A stretch of 64,000 nt of DNA. It comes from Sequoia sempervirens (Eukaryota > Streptophyta > Pinopsida > Cupressales > Cupressaceae). The position numbers were made by a program, and so were the translations under genes. The stretch's first letter is position 1, and each line of letters opens with the position of its first letter. Shown here piece after piece: positions 59,810-64,000 of this stretch. The notes below the pieces were generated by a model. That model was not told the DNA's origin and searched no databases. It saw only the letters and a list, made by a program, of their open reading frames with translations. The stretch is taken from NCBI GenBank assembly GCA_007258455.2, contig VDFB02187733.1, forward strand, positions 1 to 64,000, in the 5' to 3' direction.

Positions 59810-61240
59810 TGCTTGCCATGGGCACCCCAAGAGAAGATAGGCGCCCATCTTTTTAGGGCATCAAATGGTAAAATTAGGGTTTGAGCTCTCAGTCAAAGTT
59901 ATTCAGAATCCTCCCAGCTCCGCAGTGAATCTGGCAGTGCAGTCATTAGATCATTCAGTCACCCGGAATTCGAGATCAAATGGAGAGGCTTCAACCAAAA
60001 GATGAAGTGAAAATCATGAGAATATCAAAAAAATTTCTAACTCTAGGAACTTTCAGTGCCCCTGGTGCCCAAGGGCGCAAGCTTTTTGAGGGGCCTAACT
60101 CAGCAATAAGGGTTTGCAAATGTGCTCAATCTCTCCAGAATTCAGACAGCTTCGGAACGGGTGTCTTCGTCAAAGCATCCAACTTGTCGTTCTTCAGCAA
60201 ATCCAGATCTAGGTGAAGGTATAAAATGAAGGTTTGAATTTGAAGATAAAATCCAATGAAAAATATTCTAAGTCTGGAGCAAATGGGCGCCCCTAGAGAA
60301 GAAAAGCACTCAAGTTTTTGAGGGCCCAAACAATGATTTTGCTGGTGAAGCCTCCAACGTGACTTCTTCAGAATCAATCAGGCTTTCCAAAGAGATCATC
60401 AACTCGTCAATCCGAGTTGGCAATCGTCAGATACAGGAGGCGGAACAGAGGGTTTGACAAGAGTTAAATGTCGAAAGTCAAAAGCAAAGAAGAAAATACT
60501 AAAAAATGACTAACTCTGGTGAAGTTGGGAGCCCTAGCTTGCCAGGGGCGCCCAAGCTTTTGATGCCTCAGATTCAACTTTTTGATGAAGTTACTCCCAG
60601 AGGACCCCTCTCAAAATCCTCTCAGCTCTGTAACGAGTCCAGCCGTCAGCCAATCCAAGCTCTGGATCATCAGATCTGCCAAGATCATCTGGAGAAGAGA
60701 AAGTGATGAAGAAACTGAAAATGGCTAAGTCTGGTTAAGATGGGCACCCTTGGAGAGAATAGGCGCCCAAGATTTTGAAGCCTAAAATGATAGAATTTGT
60801 AGACGCGGTCTCCAAGATCACTTCGTCGGATTCAGCAAAGCTATCCAGCAAAGCAGTCAGCCAGTCAATTTGATCAGCATAGCTCCCGAAATCAAAATTT
60901 CATCAGAAGATCAAAGGGAAATGAAGAACTTGAAAATCATGCAAAAATGGCTAACACTGTGAAAGTTCAGAGCCCCTGGAGGAAAAAGGCTGCCATGAAT
61001 TTGAAGGTCAATACGAAGTTTTTAGCCAAAAGTGCCTCCAGGGTGATCTTCTCAGAATCACTCAAGCTACGCGATGAATCATCCAACTCGTCAATCCGAT
61101 CAACCTGGAAGCCACAGATCGAAGGTCAAGTAGGGGTTCAAAATCGAGAAAAGTTGAAAAACTCAAGAAAATGGTTAAATCTGGGAGAAGTTGGCGCCCC
61201 TAGCCAAGAAGGGCGCCCAACTTGTCATTACCTTATCAAA
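59810..61240 (+). repeat. ~230-bp minisatellite with GGGCGCCC palindromes in E2
   Basis: Seven units near 59814, 60058, 60285, 60529, 60740, 60968 and 61192. Each has a GGGCGCCCCT-like half, 10-16 bases, a second GGCGCCCAA half, then TTTTGA and further down a CAGCTC...CAGTCAGCC-like stretch. Confidence 0.8.
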
Positions 61241-61589
61241 ATTTTCAAATTTTCAAAATTGCAAAAGGAGAGATGAATGTCCAAATACATTGAACAAGCT
61301 AATTTTAGGGTTTGAAGATTAAAGAAAAAGAAAGCAAAGTTATTTCAAACGCTAAAGTCTATTTAATGCATCTCTTCAATGCAATTTCATCATTATTGCA
61401 GGCGGCGTCTAAAGGAGAAGAGTAGAGCAGCAAATTTGAAGTGTAATTTCAAAATTCAAGAGCTCAAGGTTGTTGATTTTCATGAATAATTTTCAGACCA
61501 GCAACATAAGACCTTGCTTTTTCATGCTTTTTCATCCAGAAGATCAAATTTTTGAAGGAGAAGGTCAAAGATTTTCAATTTTCAGCCAT

Positions 61590-62040
61590 CTAGGTCTTTT
61601 CATCTCATTCTTCTAAAGAATTTTTGAAGATTTTTATCAAGTTGCAGCAGCTGCTTTTTCCTTGCATGTCAGTGAAAACCTCAGTGTTTTCAATTTGTGA
61701 TCGTCTGGGTCCTCTCAAAATAGTCTTCTGAAGAAAACCCATATCACAGCTTTTTTCAAGAAAAATTCAAATTCTAGGGTTGGCTGCTTTTTCGATCAGC
61801 CATTAGTGTTTTTCAAATCTGATCAACTAGGTCCATTTCTAATTGCATTCTGATCAAAACCTAGGTGCCAACTTTTTTCGGTGAAAAATTGAAGAAATTA
61901 GGGTTTGCTGCTTTTTCAGTTTAAATTCAAAATTTTAAAAAACGACGATCTAGGTTGTCTTGCAACAGAATTTTGAGCAAAACCCATATCTCAGAAAAAT
62001 TTCCAAAAATTTGTCCGTTTGAGGTAGAAAAACCAGCATT
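61590..62040 (+). repeat. hairpin array in E2
   Basis: About three units of roughly 130 bp with ATCTRGGTC...GAAAACCCATAT arms and GGTTTGCTGCTTTTTC between them. Confidence 0.6.
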
Positions 62041-62107
62041 CTAAAAATAGTAAGTTGCTCAAAACTTCTCTGAACCTAGGTGAGTTTACAGTCATTCTTC
62101 AAGGTTT

Positions 62108-62732
62108 TTGAAATGGAATACTCCCAATAATTTCAAGACCAAATCAACCCTCTACAATGATTTCATCAAAACAGCTGAGACGGACTTGCATCACATCAAG
62201 CTGATGTTTGATCTACGTGCTTTGGAGAGCACAGGCAACACTACAATCAGAAACTTGGGACACTCCGGACTCCTGACAGCAACGTCTATTCCTATTTCAG
62301 TTCAAAGCCTCGAGTTCGTAATCCCTTGCATTAAGCATTACAATCCGACGACATGGGAGATCCAATCAATAGACGGCAGATTGATTTCCAATTTGAAACC
62401 TGATGTGATCGAGAGATGCTTTTCCATTCCTCCTTGACCTGAAAGTGTCACTATCTCAAATGGCGAATGCGAAAGGATATGGGAAATACACAAGCAAAAT
62501 ACAGCAAGAAGATTGCACAGAAGTGGATGAAAGAAGACATAAGACTCTGCCAAGTCATGCTTTCATGATGTCAGCAAAGTTTGAAAAAGCAACCAATGAG
62601 GTTGAAGATTTCTTGAGATCAATTGCAGATGGAGAGGATATCTTAGAAAAGTGTAGCTTTGTTATTGATGGGATAGATGCACTTGATCGAGATACAGTTT
62701 CCTGCTTTTTAGTGGATGTGATTGAGCTTTAA
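62108..62732 (+). pseudogene. LTR-borne ORF of the E family in E2, internally deleted
   Basis: The N-terminal part (62108-62437) reads KTKSTLYNDFIKTAETDLHH and QSLEFVIPCIKHYNPTTWEI, LISNLKPDVIERCFSIPP, closely matching E3. A stop follows IPP. The C-terminal part, in another frame (62445-62732), ends RDTVSCFLVDVIEL. Compared with E3 most of the middle is missing. Confidence 0.65.
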
Positions 62733-62989
62733 AACATCTTTCATCTAGAAGCTTTGTTTCCACTTTCTTTCTATTCTTGGAGCCATTCTTATCCATTCTT
62801 TGAGAAGAGAAAGAAGATAGATTGTAATAGTTGGCATTTCCTGCTTTTCTTGCTTTCTTAAGTGTTAGATGTTATCTTCTTTCTAGATTTAGAAATAAAG
62901 CTTGCTTGCTGAGCAAGCCCTAGTTGTAAAAGCAAGGAGATTTTAGGGTTCCCTACTCCTCTGCTTGCCTATAACAAAGAGCCTTTGCT

Positions 62990-63345
62990 CATTATTTTCT
63001 TTAACGGTTATTGTGAAAGCAAATTGCGAGCTTGTAATGCAGCAAGTTGTTATTCAATTTCAGTTCACTTTGTGTTAAACCATGCTAGTGATAACAAAAC
63101 GCTGAGCCTAAGTTCCTTCTATTTGTTATTCAGTGTTGTTCAATTGTGTTTATGATAGCGAATTGTTGAGTCTCTTTTAGCCAACAAGTAGTTGTTGTAA
63201 TTGCTGTTCTCTTTGTGTAAGAACAAGATTGCAAGCCTCTTTAACTGCAATTTCTTGTTCCGTGCACGTGTTTCGTGTAATCTTTGTTCCAGAAGTTTGA
63301 GAAATAAAATCATGAGCCTCCTTTGCCTTGGTATAACGTCTCAGA
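62990..63345 (+). repeat. 60-80-bp array near the 3' end of E2
   Basis: Units at about 63013, 63092, 63154, 63218 and 63297 share [GA]ATARC[GA]AATTGTTGAGYCT-like cores. The same array occurs inverted in E1 at about 35180-35420. Confidence 0.6.
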
Positions 63346-63749
63346 TTTCCTTTTATTGTGTTATGCTTTTATGAACTTAATTTCAGCTTACATTGAAAGT
63401 TAGGTGTATGTTGGGAAAGAGTTTATTGAAGCACTTTGTCAGAGAATCAACCTTGTTCATTTCTAATTCTCTTGCTCTGCGTATTACTTGGGATATTAGA
63501 AACGTCTTTAGCTTAAGTTAGTAGTAGTTGGAATTCTTAATCAGAAAATCTCAACTGCAGCATTTGTGTTTTATAAACCTTGTGCTCTAGCTGAAACAAA
63601 AAGAAAGGCAAATTAGTTTTAATTTACTTTCTTTCACACCATCAGCAAGAGGGAGCTTCCCCTCCTAATTTGAAGAGCAGTTTTATTGTGCATAGTTGTC
63701 CGTTTCAAATTCACATTCCAGAGGTGCGAATTTAAATGCCAACAAGGAT

Positions 63750-64000
63750 TTTTGGGCTAATTGTGAGGATGAATTTGAAGTCTGTCGACATCATTACTGC
63801 TGACTTACTATTGCTCAAATTGCTGATTACCTATCAAAGGATGTTGAGGGTCTGTCAGATGATGACAGAGGTTCTACTTGTTCATATGTCAAAGATCGAG
63901 TTGCTTGCCAGCCACTTCGCTCATCAGATTGGTACACCAGGGAGAGTACTTCCATTGAGGACGTGTCTAAATCAGTTATCAAGATCAGCAAGCAGTTCTT
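63750..64000 (+). pseudogene. LTR-borne ORF of E3, continuation after E2
   Basis: Directly after the AGGAT duplication the frame reads FWANCEDEFEVCRHHYC, a stop, then IAQIADYLSKDVEGLSDDDR and EDVSKSVIKISKQF to the window edge. With the first part the ORF covers at least 480 codons. Confidence 0.6.

Larger units (their letters stand above)
59243..63744 (+). mobile_element. E2: 4.5-kb solo-LTR-like unit inserted in the E3 ORF
   Basis: TGTTGTACCCAAAATTAAAA at 59243 to AAATGCCAACA at 63744, with a perfect 5-bp duplication AGGAT (59238-59242 and 63745-63749). The coding sequence of E3 matches up across it when one AGGAT is counted. No pol or second LTR is inside. It contains all three arrays and a decayed ORF copy, in the same order as E1 on the other strand. 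Confidence 0.88.
55297..64000 (+). mobile_element. E3: long-LTR family element inserted in copia gag, extends past window
   Basis: It starts TGTTGTACCCAAACCAAA at 55297, the same 5' end as E1 and E2, inside the copia gag. It contains the GGGCGCCC minisatellite (55810-56910), the hairpin array (57480-57990) and the best-preserved copy of the family ORF (from 58035). It is interrupted by E2 (59243-63744) and continues to 64000 with the rest of the ORF. Its right end and target duplication lie outside, so it cannot be decided whether it is a solo LTR or the 5' LTR of a full element. Confidence 0.75.

Noticed and set aside
59810..61240. Evenly spaced repeats that might suggest a CRISPR-like array
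   Set aside because: Units are over 200 bp, imperfect along their whole length, and lie inside a plant LTR; there are no unique spacers or cas genes.

Overview
This is plant nuclear DNA, most likely from a gymnosperm or another plant with a very large genome. That reading rests on AT-rich sequence, one spliced host gene with long introns, and stacked LTR retrotransposons; no species marker was seen. There are no bacterial operons, CRISPR arrays or rRNA genes.

The only host gene that looks intact lies on the minus strand at 21925-30740. It is the last 11 exons (494 codons including the stop) of a GH31 alpha-glucosidase resembling plant heteroglycan glucosidase 1 (HGL1). Every intron is GT-AG and all exon phases agree. 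The exons carrying the catalytic aspartates were not found between 30741 and the right edge. If the gene is complete, the intron upstream of 30740 is at least 33 kb long and holds nearly everything in the right half of the window.

Left part (1-21900): the 3' end of a Ty1/copia element with its 3' LTR (1-about 2313); a decayed Ty3/gypsy element with gag and protease but no visible reverse transcriptase, and a PPT and LTR start at 8741-8756; AT-rich DNA; a protein-kinase relic cut in two by a 3.2-kb non-coding LTR element in minus orientation (12912-16122); a possible LTR start at 17193; and a LINE-like relic at about 19280-19880.

Right part (30740-64000): a nearly intact hAT transposon (30851-34583; 8-bp TSD, 10-bp TIRs, three-exon transposase with two lesions) that itself carries a tRNA-type SINE with a perfect 17-bp TSD; a 4.0-kb solo-LTR-like unit called E1 (34739-38747, minus strand, TSD ATGTT); a copia element starting at 40086; an 11.8-kb gypsy element (41902-about 53713) inside that copia gag; a related long-LTR element, E3 (from 55297), cutting the same copia further along; and E2 (59243-63744, TSD AGGAT), a 4.5-kb solo-LTR-like unit inside E3.

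The most unusual feature is the E1/E2/E3 family. Its 4-4.5-kb LTR-like units are built from three tandem arrays: a 200-245-bp minisatellite with GGGCGCCC palindromes, a hairpin array with GGGT/ACCC arms, and a 60-80-bp array. They also carry a protein-coding region. By eye, that protein is distantly related to the extra ORF between integrase and 3' LTR in the gypsy element at 41902-53713, so two unrelated retroelement families here carry the same type of accessory protein.
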